Assembly: GCA_029215795.1 (NCBI GenBank)
Contig: JARDYH010000001.1
Location: 197,849,654-197,913,653 of the forward strand
Length of the DNA stretch: 64,000 nt
Origin: Anniella stebbinsi
Taxonomy: Eukaryota; Chordata; Lepidosauria; Squamata; Anniellidae
Direction of reading: 5' to 3'
The notes beneath the pieces were generated by a model. It was not told the origin of the DNA. It saw only the letters and a list, made by a program, of their open reading frames with translations, and searched no databases. Positions within the stretch are counted from its first letter, which is position 1; every line of letters starts with the position of its first letter. Below, in pieces: positions 10,528 through 22,234 of this stretch. The position numbers were made by a program, and so were the translations under genes.

Positions 10528-12770
10528 GTATTTATTTATTTATTTATTACATTTGTATACCGCCCCATAGCCGAAGCTCTCTGGGTGGTTTACATAGGAT
10601 TAAAAACAATTAAAAACAAAATACAAAAATTAAAACAGCAAAAACATACAACATACATACAATCTGTACATTTAAAAACCATTTCAACACTTCAAAAAGC
10701 TACAAAAACAAAACAAAACAAACCCAGGCTCCTCAGATATTGCCAAATGCCTGAGAGAAGAGGAAAGTCTTGACCTGGTGCCAAAAAGATAACAATGTTG
10801 TCGCCAGGCGGGCCTCGGCGGGGAGATCGTTCCACAATTGGGGAGCCACCACAGAGAAGGCCCTCTCTCTTGTTGCTGACCTCCAAGCTTCCCTCGGAGG
10901 AGGCACTCAGAGGAGGGCCTTAGATGTTGAACGTAGTGTTCAGGTAGGTTCATGTCGGGAAAGGCGTTCCATCAGGTATTGTGGTCCCAAGCCATGTAAG
11001 GCTTTATAGGTTAAAACCAGCACCTTGAACCGGGCTCGGAAACATACAGGCAGTCAATGCAAGCGGGCCAGAGTAGGTCTTATATGTTCGAACCTACTGG
11101 TTCCAGTTATCAATCTGGCCGCTGCATTTTGCACAAGCTGCAGCGTAGAGTGCATTGCAGTAATCTAACTTGGAGGTTACCAGAGCATGGACAACTGAAG
11201 CCAGGTTATCCCTGTCCAGATAGGGACGTAGCTGGGCCACCAACCGAAGTTGGTAGAAGGCACTCCATGCCACTGAGGCCACCTGCGCCTCAAGTGACAG
11301 AGATGGTTCTAGGAGAACCCCCAAGCTACGAACCCGCTCCTTCAAGTGGAGTGCAACCCCATCCAGAACAGGTTGAACACACTCCATCCGGTCAGCGGAA
11401 CCACCCACTAACAGCGTCTCAGTCTTGTCTGGATTGAGTTTCAGTTTATTAGCCCTCATCCAGTCCATTGTCGCAGCCAGGCACTGGTTCAGCACATCCA
11501 CAGCCTCACCTGATGACAACGCACTCCAAAACTCCGGATGACTGCACTCAACGGTTTCATGTAGATGTTGAACAGCATGGGGGACAAAACCGACCCCTGC
11601 GGAACCCCATACTGGAGAATCCACGGGGCCGAGCAATGTTCCCCAAGCACCACCTTCTGGAGCCAACCCCCCAAGTAGGAGCGGAACCACTGCAATGCAG
11701 TACCTCCCACTCCCAACTCAGCCAGTCGTCCCAGAAGGATACCATGGTCGATGGTATCGAAAGCCGCTGACAGATCAAGGAGAATCAACAGAGTCACACT
11801 CCCCCTGTCTTTCTCCCGACATAGGTCATCATACAGGGCGACCAAGGCTGTTTCCATTCCAAAACCAGGCCTGAAACCTGACTGAAATGGATCCAGATAA
11901 TCAGTCTCATCCAAGAGTGCCTGGAGTTGGCTCGCAACCACCCGCTCCAGGACCTTGCCCAGGAATGGAACATTTGCTACTGGCCTGTAGTTATTAAGAT
12001 TTTCAGGGTCCAGGGAAGATTTCTTTAGGAGTGGTCTCACTGCCGCCTCTTTCAGGAGGCCTGGGACCACTCCCTCTTGCAAAGAGGCATTAATCACTTC
12101 CCTGGCCCAGCCAGTTGTTCCATCCCTGCTAGCTTTTATTAGCCAAGAGGGGCAAGGATCCAATATGGAGGTGGTTGCACGAACCTGTCCAAGCACCTTG
12201 TCAACGTCCTCGAGCTGCACCAACTGAAACTCATCCAAGAAAGCAGGACAAGCCTGTGCTCTGGATACCTCACTAGATTCACCTGCTATAACACTGGAGT
12301 CTAAGTCCTGACGGATGCCAGAGATTTTATTCTGGAAGTGCCCAGCAAATGTATTACAGCAGGCCTCAGATGGTTCTACCATGTCCTTGGGGCCAGCATG
12401 TAAAAGCCCCCGGACAACTCTGAAAAGCTCCGCTGGGCAGCAGGTTGATGATTGAATAGTGGCAGCAAAGTATTGTTTTTTTGCTGCCCTCACTGCCCCT
12501 GAATACAGCTTACCATAAGCACTTGCCAGTATTTGATTGCATCCATCAGGAGTTCGTCTCCATCTGCCCTCAAGCCGTCTCCTGTTTTGTTTCATCACTC
12601 TCAGATCCGGGGTATACTATGGAGCCGTTCGAGCTCTACACAGGAGAGGGCGCTCAGGAGCAATCGTGTCAACTGCCCGGGTCATTTCTGCATTCCACAG
12701 ATCAACCAGGGTTTCGACAGGAGAGCCAGCCCTGTTTATAGGTGCTGCTCTGAGGATAACTCTAGGAAAC
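10528..12770 (-). mobile_element. 5'-truncated CR1/L3-type LINE with dead reverse transcriptase
   Basis: The 3' end is the (ATTT)n at 10530-10546, followed on the plus strand by TACCGCCCCATAGCCGAAGC. The minus-strand frame 12598-11489 shows non-LTR reverse transcriptase blocks in order: [38 protein letters not shown] and [17 protein letters not shown]. Compared with the copy at 46775, a 43-bp segment holding the catalytic YADD region is missing at about 11513, which shifts the frame. The thumb region continues in the other frame (11690-11094). No endonuclease or ORF1 is present; the copy is truncated near 12770. It is a dead fossil. Confidence 0.9.
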
Positions 12771-12828
12771 ACAGTTTGTGATTTATTTCAGTGGCCACTG
12801 GTGGGTATGACTCTAATTTATCCACTTT

Positions 12829-12830
<2 letters not shown>

Positions 12831-12863
<33 letters not shown>
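12831..12863. repeat. (AC)n microsatellite
   Basis: About 16 AC units. Confidence 0.95.
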
Positions 12864-12865
<2 letters not shown>

Positions 12866-12964
12866 TAGGATGTGGAAACCACAGGTTGTACTCAATGTTA
12901 GTCCTCCTTAGAGTAGACCCGTTGAAATCTGCCATGGGATACAACCCCACAGCGATAACAACAA

Positions 12965-13150
12965 TAATAGTGCTTAGTGTTTATGAGTTTTCAAAGGATT
13001 ACTTTAGTCATCCTTGCAACTAACCTGTACGGTAGACCAGGACTATATTGCAGATGGGGAGACTGAGGTGAAGAGATCGTGGCCTGCACACTGTGCGTTC
13101 ATGGCTGAGGTCAGGTTTGTCTGAAGGATCTCCGGGTTCACATTCTTAAA
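12965..13150 (+). repeat. MIR-like ancient SINE
   Basis: ACTAACCTGTACGGTAGACC, then GCAGATGGGGAGACTGAGGT and a weak GGTCAGGTTTGTCTGA follow the MIR core-to-3' pattern (cccattttacagatgaggaaactgag). Diverged. Confidence 0.6.
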
Positions 13151-13189
13151 TGCTGCATTTTTACAGCCGCTGTATCACAGTATCTCCTA

Positions 13190-13330
13190 CAGCAACCTCC
13201 CCCAAATTGGTGTAATTTAGAAGTTTTGATGACATCTCCCAGGATTCCAGAGCACTGGCCATGCTGGTTGACGTTGATGGGATTGGGACGCCACAACATC
13301 TGCAGGGCACCAGGTTGGGAAGGCTGCCCT
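13190..13330. mobile_element. Palindromic hAT-like MITE fragment
   Basis: CAACCTCCCCCAAATTGGTG pairs loosely with ATCTGCAGGGCACCAGGTTG. Same family as 3888-4035, more decayed. Confidence 0.55.
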
Positions 13331-13394
13331 CCAGCATAACCCTAGGCATGTTTACTCAGAAATAATTCCCATTGTGTTCCAGCCAGGCTTCTTC

Positions 13395-13427
13395 TCTCTT
13401 CCTCTCTGTTCCTCTCTCTCTCTCCCT

Positions 13428-13502
<75 letters not shown>
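13395..13502. repeat. (CT)n-(CA)n compound microsatellite
   Basis: CT-rich tract passing into about 18 CA units. Confidence 0.95.
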
Positions 13503-13506
<4 letters not shown>

Positions 13507-13567
13507 TGTGCTCAGGCTAGGTGCTTTAATCGATGACGCCCCAGGAGTAAGTCTCTTTTCCTTAAAT

Positions 13568-13878
13568 CAGGGGTATTGAACCTCTTTCAGCCCGCAGGCT
13601 GAATTCAGTTTCAGAGAAGCTCTGGAAGGTCACAATCTGGGGGGGGGGGGGGAGCCATAGGCAAAATAGGTGGGGCCAAAATATCCCAAATACCAGTACA
13701 TTTGAGATTAAAGCATTTATTTCCAGTAACTGAGGCATTTCAACCTGTTAGAATGGGGTGGGAGAGAGAACTACAAACGCTGGGAAACCACCAATCGATC
13801 AGTGGTTGAGGGAAGAGGGTGGGGCCAGTGCAAAGGGGGGCTGGATATTGCCCCCAGGGCTGAGGTTCCCCACCCCTG
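13568..13878. mobile_element. hAT non-autonomous element, 311 bp, perfect 8-bp duplication
   Basis: Ends CAGGGGTATTGAACCTC and GAGGTTCCCCACCCCTG are inverted, as in hAT/Charlie termini. CCTTAAAT flanks both sides (13560-13567 and 13879-13886). No coding sequence; contains a G homopolymer near 13640. Confidence 0.9.
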
Positions 13879-13886
13879 CCTTAAAT

Positions 13887-14812
13887 CGAGTAAGGAAGGT
13901 CTATTACTAAATAGCCGTGGGGCTCCTGTGGGAATGTGACAACAAGGGCCTACTGTTACGTTGCCAGAACCTCAAGAGTGCCACTTTCTCATTTCCTGCA
14001 GTTTCTTCGTCATCACTAGGGATATGCACTGAATTCAGCCAAAGCCTGAAACCTGCGCCAAATTTGACCTCTTTTGATTGTTTCAGAGGCAAAGTAGGCT
14101 TCCCTCTGATGTGACCGGACCTGAAGGTGTATCCTGCGCGAGGCTTCATTCACAATCCAGCGTCAGAAAGGCAGACGGTACATCTCCAAATCTAGGATAT
14201 TTTGCATTTGTTTCATAGGGGGATAACTCTGACTTTTTTTTTTTAGATATCCTCAAAATGTAAAGGCTGCTCTTGCACAAAAATTCATCTGAAACTTGGC
14301 AAGCTCAGATCCCCTCGCTGCAAATTTCATCCAATTCTGCCAAGAAACATAACAAAACAAAACAAAATCAGGCTGCCGCAGTTCCCTTTAAAAGAGACAG
14401 ACAGAGTGTGAGAGAAAGAGATCAAAATATAAACATGCATAGCATCTATTCTTCTGATATTTGGCAGGCACAATCCCCCCCCTACTAATTCATGTACTTC
14501 TGATAAAGGTGGGGGGAGCTATAGCCATTTTTATTTATTTCCCATGAAAGTCAATGGAAGACACAAAGCCTCAGATTTCTAAATCTTGACTCAGGTGTGG
14601 TACCCAGCTGAAGCAGACAGCCTCTGAACTCGTCCAAGCAGAATATGGCCTTCTGATGTGCAGAAAAGGGGCCCAGGTCTAATCTCGTCCTCAATACACA
14701 CCTCGGTCCATCATTAACCATCCCTGCAGAAGTTGCTGCCCCAGTATTGTGGTAACATCCTGAACAGAACTCACAGGTGAGCTCCTTCAAGGTGGAACAA
14801 TCGTGGTAAGGA
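13887..14812. other. No gene recognised
   Basis: Short frames with no domain. Two similar stretches, CTGAAACTTGGCAAGCTCAG near 14290 and a TGATATTTGGCAGGCACAAT stretch near 14455, suggest a local old duplication of about 165 bp spacing. Confidence 0.4.
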
Positions 14813-14820
14813 GTAATAGT

Positions 14821-17118
14821 TAGGGATGTGCACTGGATCGGACCCGATCCACGATCCGAGTCCGGTCCAGTGGGAAATCGGATAAATTATCCGATTTCCG
14901 ATCCCGCAGCTGGATCGGCCGATCCAATCCGAACCGGTCCGAAAAAGCTCCGAACCGGTTCGGCGGATCGGCGGATCGGCGGGCGCCCACTGGCGCCCAC
15001 CGCCGCTTCCATTGGCGGGCGCCAGCGGGCGCCCGCCGATGAAAGTGGACAGCGGGGGGGGGGAGGAGGGGGGCACTTACCTTCTCGGCCCGGTGGCTCC
15101 CGTCCGGCGCCGGCGCCTACTACTACTAGCAGGCTCCGCGGCCTGCTCTAGGGTGGCGCGCCGGGTGATGTCATCACCCGGCGCGCTACTCTAGAGCAGG
15201 CCGCGGAGCCTGATGGTAGTAGTAGGCGCCGGCGCCGGACGGGAGCCACCGGGCCGGGAAGGTAAGGAGGGGGTGCGTGGAGGGGAGGAGGGGGCGCGCG
15301 GAGGGGGGAGGGGGGAGGGGGGCCCTTACCTTTCCGGCCCGGCGGCTCCCGTCCGGCGCCGGCGCCTACTATTCCCAGCAGGCTCCGCGGCCTGCTCTAG
15401 GGTGGCGCGCCGGGTGATGTCATCACCCGGCGCGCTACTCTAGAGCAGGCCGCGGAGCCTGCTGGTAGTAGTAGGCGCCGGCGCCGGACGGGAGCCGCCG
15501 GGCCGGAAAGGTAAGGAGGGGGTGCGTGGAGGGGAGGAGGGGGCGCGCGGAGGGGGGAGGGGGGCCCTTACCTTTCCGGCCCGGCGGCTCCCGTCCGGCG
15601 CCGGCGCCTACTATTCCCAGCAGGCTCCGCGGCCTGCTCTAGGGTGGCGCGCCGGGTGATGTCATCACCCGGCGCGCTACTCTAGAGCAGGCCGCGGAGC
15701 CTGCTGGAAGTAGTAGGCGCCGGCGCCGGACGGGAGCCGCCGGGCCGGAAAGGTAAGGAGGGGGTGCGTGGAGGGGAGGAGGGGGCGCGCGGAGGGGGGA
15801 GGGGGGCCCTTACCTTTCCGGCCCGGCGGCTCCCGTCCGGCGCCGGCGCCTACTATTCCCAGCAGGCTCCGCGGCCTGCTCTAGGATGGCGCGCCGGGTG
15901 ATGTCATCACCCGGCGCGCTACTCTAGAGCAGGCCGCGGAGCCTGCTGGAAGTAGTAGGCGCCGGCGCCGGACGGGAGCCGCCGGGCCGGAAAGGTAAGG
16001 AGGGGGTGCGTGGAGGGGAGGAGGGGGCGCGCGGAGGGGGGAGGGGGGCCCTTACCTTTCCGGCCCGGCGGCTCCCGTCCGGCGCCGGCGCCTACTATTC
16101 CCAGCAGGCTCCGCGGCCTGCTCTAGGATGGCGCGCCGGGTGATGTCATCACCCGGCGCGCTACTCTAGAGCAGGCCGCGGAGCCTGCTGGAAGTAGTAG
16201 GCGCCGGCGCCGGACGGGAGCCGCCGGGCCGGAAAGGTAAGGAGGGGGTGCGTGGAGGGGAGGAGGGGGCGCGCGGAGGGGGGAGGGGGGCCCTTACCTT
16301 TCCGGCCCGGCGGCTCCCGTCCGGCGCCGGCGCCTACTATTCCCAGCAGGCTCCGCGGCCTGCTCTAGGATGGCGCGCCGGGTGATGTCATCACCCGGCG
16401 CACTACTCTAGAGCAGGCCGCGGAGCCTGCTGGAAGTAGTAGGCGCCGGCGCCGGACGGGAGCCGCCGGGCCGGAAAGGTAAGGAGGGGGTGCGTGGAGG
16501 GGAGGAGGGGGCGCGCGGAGGGGGGAGGGGGGAGGGGGGCCCTTACCTGCCCGGCCCGGCGGCTCCCGTCCGGCGCCGGCGCCTACTACTACCAGCAGGC
16601 TCCGCGGCCTGCTCCAGGGTGGCGCGCCGGGTGATGTCATCACCCGGCGCGCTACTCGAGAGTAGGCCGCGGAGCCCGCTGGTAGTAGCCGCCGGCGCCG
16701 GACGTGCCGAGAAGGTAAGTGGCGGGGAAGGGGGCTTACCCCCCCCCGGAGCCGTCCGCTTCTATCCGCTGGCGCCCGCGGGCGCCAGCGGATGGAAGCA
16801 GGCGGCCCCAGGGGGGGTAGGGAGCGCGGGGGAGGGGGTTTACCTGCCGGGGCCGTCCACAGCGGACGGCCCCGGGGGGGGGAGGGAGTTAGGCCCCCCC
16901 TTACCCACCCGCCGCCATTTTTTCCTCATAGACTTGCATTGCAATGCAAGTCTATGGGGAAAAAAATGGCGGCCGATCCAAAAATTTCCGATTTTTGGAT
17001 CGGGATCGGACTCGATCCGGTCCGGGGGGCCTCCGATTTTGTCCGAACCGGTCCGGGACAAAATTGGAGGTCCCGATCCGGGTCCCGATCCGATCCGGGG
17101 GGTCCGTGCACACCCCTA
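14821..17118. mobile_element. GC-rich foldback hAT-like element, 2298 bp, seven-unit array inside
   Basis: Terminal inverted repeats run TAGGGATGTGCACTGGATCG on the left, with GTGCACACCCCTA on the right. GTAATAGT flanks both ends (14813-14820 and 17119-17126), a perfect 8-bp duplication typical of hAT. Subterminal GATCCGATCC/CCGAACCGGT blocks are mirrored at both ends. The right half has a hairpin with TAGACTTGCATTGCAATGCA at its centre (about 16929). The core is the tandem array listed separately. No transposase is present. The proline/arginine-rich open frames here are composition artefacts. Two relatives lie at 27140 and 52276. Confidence 0.9.
15074..16717. repeat. Seven tandem 242-249-bp palindromic units
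   Basis: Each unit is an inverted repeat centred on GGGTGATGTCATCACCC, at 15163, 15412, 15654, 15896, 16138, 16380 and 16629. Spacings are 249, 242, 242, 242, 242 and 249. Arms carry GGCGCCGGCGCC, GGCCGCGGAGCC and the CTCTAGAGCAGG stretch. Units are separated by G-rich spacers (GGAGGGGGGAGGGG) with quadruplex-forming potential. Composition is extremely CpG-rich compared with flanking DNA. The inner units are nearly identical; the first and last differ more. Confidence 0.93.
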
Positions 17119-17427
17119 GTAATAGTCCCAATCTGGTAAGGCAAGAGAAGACTGGTGCTGAGGTTGACCTTTGGCTGAGGTGCGTAGGCTAAGGTGAATC
17201 AGCACAGGCATTGGAAGAGGAAAACCTAGGTGTGAGCAGTTGTTTCCTCATACACTTTCATCTCTAGGTGTCGGGGCTCGCTGTGCAGGTGATGTGGACA
17301 GGGCTAACTAGGCAAGTCAAAGGTGCCTAAGACTTCTGTAGTGTAGACATGCCCAAAATCCCAGAGGAGCATTTTGCTCATAAAAGAATGACATGCCACT
17401 TATCATTCATTTCTTTCCTGACACTAA

Positions 17428-17770
17428 GGGGTTGTCTGTACGGCCTATTTACTCTGTCATGGCTGTGCAGCGGTGCTGCGTTGTTTATATGACGCAGCCG
17501 CCAACTCGCAACCACATTGGGCTTCTACCGCCGAAACTGCGCTTTTTCACAGTGTCCTTTTATCACTATTTTTTTAATATACTTGCTCCGGGACTGTCAC
17601 AGTTGTTTCCCAGTCTATCAGTGGTGGCCTCGGTTCGGGTTCAGTCAGTGGCCATTGCTGGCGGCAGATGCAAGTGCAGGGTATGTTCAGGGAAGCACAG
17701 GAAGGCAGGGCAGAGGGCTGGCTTGGCAAGCCGAATGGCCATCAGCACTATGGCTTTTCTGGCCGGATAG
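17428..17770. mobile_element. PIF/Harbinger-like element, truncated
   Basis: Starts GGGGTTGTCTGTACGGCC after TAA. Its interior (CAGAGGGCTGGCTTGGCAAG, CCGAATGGCCATCAGC) is shared with 54120-54440, whose start is GGGGCTGTCTATATGC. The right end is not clear. Confidence 0.5.
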
Positions 17771-18789
17771 GCCGCACTCCCTCCTGCTGTCTGAATTTAT
17801 TATCCCTACCTCGCTGCAAGGTTTTGAGGGAACCTAGCTACAACGGGGCAATGTATAGACACACACCCACACACCCTGGTATTCAGAAGCTCTCCAACAA
17901 TATGGATTGGGCCTTGAACTTTAGGGGTGGACAGATCAGTTTATTTCCAGTCCAAGGGTGCGTAAACACACTTTTGCGTATGTTTACATGTGAGGCCGAT
18001 TTGCCCCTTTCACATTAATCTGCACATTAAAAGAAACATCTGTTTGAGACTTGATATTTAAATACGTATTTAAATACATTTTCCTCTTGAAATATGCATT
18101 TTAACCATATTTTGTCAAAGTACACATTTCTAGATGCATTTTAGTCAGGAATACGTTTTAAAGTGCATGTTTATACTTCTTTTTCAAGCTGAAAGCTGTG
18201 TTGCATCATTTGGAGATCTGATGGGTAGCAATTTTCACATTAGTCTAGGAGCTGCAGATCAGCTCAGTTCCACAAGGCTCCCTATCGTGTGTGCCACCGT
18301 GCCTGCATGCACAGACTAGACCAAACCCATGGGTCGAACAACGTTTCTGTCACTAATGTAGTTAAAATGAGACATGGGTCACATATCAATGTACTGCATG
18401 CATTGCATATTTTTTTTAAAAAAAGAATAATAATAATCCAAAAGCACAACTTGCTTGTCTACAACGTTGCTTTAATGAGAAACTTTTTATTACAAAATAT
18501 AGAGAGAGATTTTGTTTCTATGGTTTCAGGTACAGGAAACCGTGTAATCACTCATTTCAATCCCATTAATTTTATCTCGTTAATATTGAATGTAATACTT
18601 CCAATATATAACCAGTCTTTCAATCTTCATTAAAAAAAAACAACAACTTCTAATCTGACCTAACGGCAGGTTAGATTTGCTGATGCTGCCTGTGTCTGTC
18701 CAGAGGGGCAATGTTTGTAATGGCATCTATTTCCTCAGCCAGGACTGTCATCAGCCCCCAGCATAGTGGGGCAAATGCCAGGGCCCACT
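17771..18789. other. No gene recognised
   Basis: AT-rich. TACATGTGAGGCC-type and TGCATTTT/ATACGTTTT runs near 18050-18170 look like an old degraded repeat. No coding evidence. Confidence 0.35.
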
Positions 18790-18799
18790 GACTCCAGGG

Positions 18800-19215
18800 G
18801 GCCCACTCTAGCTGGGGCCAGCCTCCCTTTATAAAAATGGTTCCAGGCCTCCACCAAAGGGCACTTTGCCCAGGACTCTTTCAAATCTGTCACCATCCCT
18901 ATCCTAAGCTGTTCAAGGTATTCCTTTCTGGCAAAGATATTTCTTCTGTTGCTCTGTAGTGGCACCTGCTATCTGGAAATCCCCCCCCTCCCATGTAGTT
19001 TGGGAGACAGAAAATGTGACGCCCTTTAAATGCCTCCTAAAAACACCCAGGTTTTCCCTGGGCTGTAAGTAAACTAACCACGCCCCTCATTTTGCTGCCC
19101 CTTAAATTGTTTTTACTGTAATTGTTTTAACGGTGCGTTTTTAATATTGTGATCCGCTGAGAGATTTTATCATAGTCAGTGGTATATAAATGCCACAAAT
19201 AAATAAATAAACAAA
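18800..19215 (+). repeat. LINE 3' fragment (L2/CR1-like)
   Basis: GTGGCACCTGCTATCTGG and TGGGAGACAGAAAATGTGAC, then TTTAAATGCCTCCTAAAAAC, a T-rich 3'UTR, ATCCGCTGAGAGATTTTATC and the (AAAT)n tail at 19197-19215: the usual LINE 3' order. Confidence 0.65.
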
Positions 19216-19654
19216 CAAACCACGGCACAGTCAGCCAGTAGCCAAAAAATGCTGTCTTGTTTTCAGCTTTCACTTGCCAAACTGCCAAGCTGGGGTTCGA
19301 GAGTATGCGTACTTAGGGCCGGCTCTATCATTAGGCAGAGTGAGGTGGTTGCCTCAGGTGATAGATGCTAGGAGGTGTTGAAGATTGATTTGGGCCAAGC
19401 AGCCCATCCTGAGCTTCCTAAGCTTGCCTGCTGCCTTCAAAACTGTCTTGGCACAAGATTAGCAGGATGTTACACGGTTCTTTTGATTAGGGAGTAAATT
19501 TATAAGGCGGCAGCAAGAATATCAATGATTCCAGCGCTATTAATTGAGGACTTGGTCATGCAACATGTGATGTAGATTCTCCTCACGCCCACGGCAGCTG
19601 TCCCCACCCCACCCCACCCCACCCCCACCATGCACATGGCAGAGAAGTCATTTG
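19216..19654. other. No gene; unclassified
   Basis: No signature apart from a CACCC run at 19603-19628. Confidence 0.35.
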
Positions 19655-19812
19655 ATGAGGAGCAGAGCCAGTCAGAACTCTAAAGGAGCTATCCAAGGTC
19701 CTAAACCTATTTTGGGGGTAGGGCTCAGCACCTTTAAAGGTCTGGCTGCTTTTGACTGAAACCCAGAATGGATTCACAGCCCCAGCAAAATCAGAGCCAC
19801 CAGCCTCTGCTG
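19655..19812. mobile_element. hAT-type MITE fragment (CAGTGGAGGCTGG family)
   Basis: Shares CAGTCAGAACTCTAAAGGAG and the right end CAGAGCCACCAGCCTCTGCT with 2017-2197. The left end is lost. Confidence 0.75.
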
Positions 19813-20515
19813 CGAGGGGAAGATTTTTGCTGAGAGTGAGCGGCTTGCCTAAGGCCACCAGGTGAGTTCACTGGGCCTAAGGCCCAGATGAGTTCACTGG
19901 GCCTAAGGCCCAGATGAGACTCAAATCAGGGATTTCCTGGCTGGTTGCTCAGGGCCACATCCAACGTCGCACAAGTGGGCTTCCACTTGTGCAGTAGGTC
20001 TTCCTTTCCCCCTCCTCCTCACTGCACATCCCGGATGCCCTGCCAAACCTGTTCTTGAGGGTCCCCCAACCACAGGAGATTTGAGAGGAGTCCATTCCAC
20101 CAGCGGTGTTCAGTCCACTGGTGGAGATACACCATAGGATAGACGTTCTGTCTCGGAGCCACGATGCTACATCAGCTCACATCGCATATTGAAATTGATT
20201 TCCATTTTTTGAGCACTGGTCTGAAGCTTTGTTTAACCACTTTTGGGGTGGGTGGGTTCATTGTTTGAATGCTTCACCATAAGCAGAACTTGTAATGTTG
20301 CTCATCAACAGGAAACCTCAGCGTGGGTTGAGTTCTGGTGGCCTGTTTCACTTATGGCCAATGAATCAGGCTACCCATTTGCCAGGAGCATGAAACTTAC
20401 CATTCTAACCACACAAGCAGAGTGACTAAGGTGCATTGGTGCCGAAGCACGTTTTATATGGTGAGCAGGAACAACAACCCAGCCCCCAGGATCACATAGA
20501 TTCGCCAGTGGAGGC
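19813..20515. other. No gene; small tandem duplication
   Basis: A 30-bp direct duplication (GAGTTCACTGGGCCTAAGGC with CCAGAT) lies at about 19862-19917. Otherwise no signature. Confidence 0.5.
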
Positions 20516-20726
20516 TGGTGGCTCCGATTTTGGTAGGGCTGTGCATCCATTCTGGGTTTCAGTCAGAACCAGCTAGAACTCTAAAGGAGCTATCCAAAGT
20601 GCTGAACCCTATCCCCAAAATAGGTTTGTTACCTTGGATAGCTCCTACAGCATCCTGACTGGTTCTGAGTGAAATCCGGAATGGGATTCACAACCCCACC
20701 GGAATCGGAGCTACCAGCCTCTGCTG
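20516..20726. mobile_element. hAT-type MITE, 211 bp
   Basis: Starts CAGTGGAGGCTGGTGGCTCC, ends AGCTACCAGCCTCTGCTG. Interior palindrome CTCTAAAGGAGCTATCC / GGATAGCTCCTACAG. The flanking duplication is not preserved. Confidence 0.8.
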
Positions 20727-21247
20727 ATACTTCCCCTGAGTATTAAGTATCGCTTGAATAACATCTGGCCATTTGAATGAGATCAAGCTTGTGAATGAAA
20801 TAATTTCTAATGTGATGCCAGTCGGTATTATTGGATATTGGAAATTGTATATAATATGTTCCCATATGATGCTGAAATATGCAGGGAATAAGACTAGCAG
20901 TAAATACTGAGGGGGAGCAGGGAGAAATCTGTTTCTCCTGAACAATCATGAAGGGAAGTCATGGGGATTAGTTTCCCAAGAGGCAGCCTGATTGAGTAGC
21001 TGAGATTGAAAGTCCTGAGTACTTTGCATTTTAAAAAATAAAACTCCATAAAAGCGAAGCTGGATTTCCATGATGAATTTTCTTCAATATTTCAAAAATG
21101 TCAATGTGTGTGTGCTTCAAAAAGGGATATCTCTTATTAAATATCTCTTATTAAAAGTTGATCTCCAGCAGCATGAGAATGTACTACTTTGCTAAATAGC
21201 ATGGAGATACTAATTTAGATGAAGTTTCATCATTTGTCTGCACCTTG

Positions 21248-21283
<36 letters not shown>

Positions 21284-22069
21284 CTGTCAGATTCATTTTA
21301 TTGTGACAGTATACTAATCTTTTAATTCCTCCCAAGTGAATTAAACTCATAACCATAAAACAGGAATACAGATCTCTTAAATTTCATCCCATTGGGGAAA
21401 TGGCAATGGAATATGCTATTCAGTATATGATTTTTAAAGGGAGAGTCAGGAGACTGGGAATAGTTTGGGAACGTGGATGTGTCTTCTAGTGCAGCAGTGA
21501 GGGAAGCCGGCCAGGTTGTCAGTTGGATCTTACTTCAACGCTGGCAATGGTACAGCGTCCTCCATCTCACATGAGGGTAGCAAGACAGCTCAGGGGGGGG
21601 GGGGGCAGAGAGCCAACCATGTGAATCTCACAGCTTGTCCTCCAACACCCCATCGCCACTCCTGCCTCCCAGCATCCACCACCTGAGGCAGCTGCCTCAG
21701 TCTGACTCATGGTGTGGTCAGCCCTGGGAATACACCCTAGAATTCATAGTGTGTACACATAATGAGGCCTCCAGCATTCTTGGGCAAGGGGCATATTTGG
21801 AAACTCTCGTTTCCCAGAAGGCAAATTGGTGAGGCTAAAAGAAAGGTAACTTGCCCAAGAACCAAAGTACAAGGAAGAGGTGGGGGGTCTGAGCTCCAAA
21901 ACACAAGTCTATGGGCCCAGTGATAGCCGTGGGCACCACACTGAGGGCGCCAGACTTAAACAATAGCCTGTGTATATCAGCTCATTGCTTGTACATTTTT
22001 CATTTTAGTGAGAATGGCAAAATGCTGACGAGTCCATTGTGAAACTGCCACCAAAGTGTTCTCAAGGCT
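20727..22069. other. No gene; (TA)n at 21251-21280
   Basis: AT-rich unique-looking DNA with a 30-bp TA dinucleotide run. Open frames are short and featureless. Confidence 0.5.
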
Positions 22070-22100
22070 ATAAATAAATAAATAAATAAATAAATAATAA
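22070..22100. repeat. (AAAT)n microsatellite
   Basis: Seven or so AAAT units. Confidence 0.9.
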
Positions 22101-22234
22101 ATTGAATGCATAAAGTGCTGTTGAGCCACTTCTGAATTGAGCCACTCTAATCCCCAGTGACAGTGAAAGGGGACGGAATGAGCTGTCTGTTGTCTAGAAT
22201 GTGATGCCATAAAAGAAAATGGCTGGCTATTTTT

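Noticed and set aside
15074..16717. CRISPR-like or satellite array
   Set aside because: Units are long palindromes bounded by hAT termini and a target duplication; no short repeat-spacer structure, and the DNA is vertebrate.
16490..17119. 209-residue open frame in the GC-rich array
   Set aside because: It runs through palindromic repeat units with Pro/Arg/Gly bias, and similar frames appear on both strands. Composition effect, no domain.
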